Part shown: piece after piece, positions 29,036-29,487 of the stretch
How the letters are laid out: every line of letters begins with the position of its first letter
How positions within the stretch are numbered: the first letter of the stretch is position 1
Translations under genes and position numbers: made by a program
The notes under the pieces: generated by a model
What the model was told of the DNA's origin: nothing
Seen by the model: only the letters and a program-made list of their open reading frames with translations
The model's database searches: none
Source: Bordetella parapertussis
GTDB lineage: Bacteria; Pseudomonadota; Gammaproteobacteria; Burkholderiales; SG8-41
Length of the DNA stretch: 29,487 nucleotides
Reading direction: 5' to 3'
Assembly: GCA_945870465.1 (NCBI GenBank)
Contig: CAMBSS010000033.1
Span: 1-29,487 of the forward strand

Positions 29036-29487
29036 CTAGTCGGTTTTCGCCCCCGACTTCTTTACGACCTCGCTCCACTTCGCGACGTCCGCCTTCAAAA
29101 TAGCCGCGAAATGCTCGGGCGTATCGCTCACCGTCTCGGCGCCTTGCGCGAGCAACAGCTGCTGCACTTCGGGCAGTTTGAGCGCGCGCACGATTTCGGC
29201 GTTGAGCCGCGCGACGATTTCGCGCGGTGTTGCCGCCGGTGCCAGCACGCCGTACCAGGCGACGGCTTCGTAACCAGGCAGGCCAGACTCGGCGACGGTC
29301 GCATACTCCGGTGCGGCCGGCGTGCGCTGGGCGCTAGTCACGCCCAGCGCACGCAGTTTGCCGGTCTTGACGTGCGGCAATGACGAGACGACGGTCGCGA
29401 ACGACAGCGCGACTTCGCCGCCCAGCAGTGCCGGCATCGCCTGCCCGCCGCCCTTGTACGGCACGTGGATCAGTTCTATGCCCGCCA
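29036..29487 (-). CDS. Bug/TctC-family receptor, N-terminal part outside window
   Basis: The C-terminal 149 or so residues of a further Bug receptor; the frame is open to the right edge. It shows A-G-I-E-L-I-H-V-P-Y-K-G-G-G-Q-A, L-G-V-T-S-A-Q-R-T-P, VAESGLPGYEAVAWYGVLAP, then W-S-E-V-V-K-K-S-G-A at the end. The visible half is typical of the family. The N-terminal lobe and the signal peptide cannot be judged. Confidence 0.9.
   Translation of the reverse strand, partial: AGIELIHVPYKGGGQAMPALLGGEVALSFATVVSSLPHVKTGKLRALGVTSAQRTPAAPEYATVAESGLPGYEAVAWYGVLAPAATPREIVARLNAEIVRALKLPEVQQLLLAQGAETVSDTPEHFAAILKADVAKWSEVVKKSGAKTD

Noticed and set aside
1..29487. tRNA, rRNA, CRISPR array, transposase or prophage genes
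   Set aside because: None was seen on either strand in reading the window, though short RNAs cannot be excluded without a covariance-model search.

Overview
The window is a GC-rich chromosomal segment that looks betaproteobacterial, most likely Burkholderiales. The main support is the number of Bug/TctC-type periplasmic solute receptors: four apparently intact or window-truncated genes plus one broken gene. RdgC, an Hfq-family protein, an ABC_sub_bind receptor and a proteobacterial DUF1365/cyclopropane-synthase lipid cluster fit the same picture. I saw no rRNA, tRNA, CRISPR array or transposase.

Bases 1-9600 (minus strand) hold a truncated ABC receptor gene, then a very compact run of ten genes read from right to left. 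The first is a MerR-type regulator with a cobalamin-binding domain that carries the W-x9-EH and ExHxxG signatures of the CarH/LitR light sensors. It is followed by a cyclopropane-synthase-type methyltransferase, DUF2878, DUF1295, a DUF6134-like secreted protein, a Blc-type lipocalin, a three-His-box desaturase, an FAD oxidoreductase, DUF1365 and a second cyclopropane-synthase-type methyltransferase. Most junctions overlap or abut. My reading is a light- or photooxidative-stress-responsive membrane-lipid remodelling operon.

Bases 9600-10650 are a gene graveyard: a decayed 3' part of a DUF2126 gene and a lon 3' fragment cut off just before its catalytic serine. Next come a divergent pair, an Hfq-like protein (minus) and rdgC (plus), and then a YciI-like protein.

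Bases 12683-15460 hold the two most unusual items. One is a ClpX-like AAA+ protein that starts at TTG and lacks the zinc-binding domain and the RKH loop; its pore loop 1 is altered, and it has YGF where ClpX has IGF. The other is a two-gene unit whose second gene has an in-frame TGA inside the sequence D-TGA-G-S-C. A hairpin that fits the bacterial SECIS model follows the TGA. I read this as a UGSC-family selenoprotein with selenocysteine at residue 95.

Bases 15660-29487 are a catabolic/transport patchwork: a proline-rich membrane-anchored protein, Bug receptors, three alpha/beta hydrolases (one without the usual catalytic His), a CPA1 Na+/H+ antiporter, a small lipoprotein, an SDR protein lacking the classical Ser/Tyr pair together with a ketopantoate-reductase-like enzyme, and a small TPR protein. 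One Bug gene is broken by a hairpin-rich segment of about 150 bp. No TctA/TctB membrane subunits are present here.
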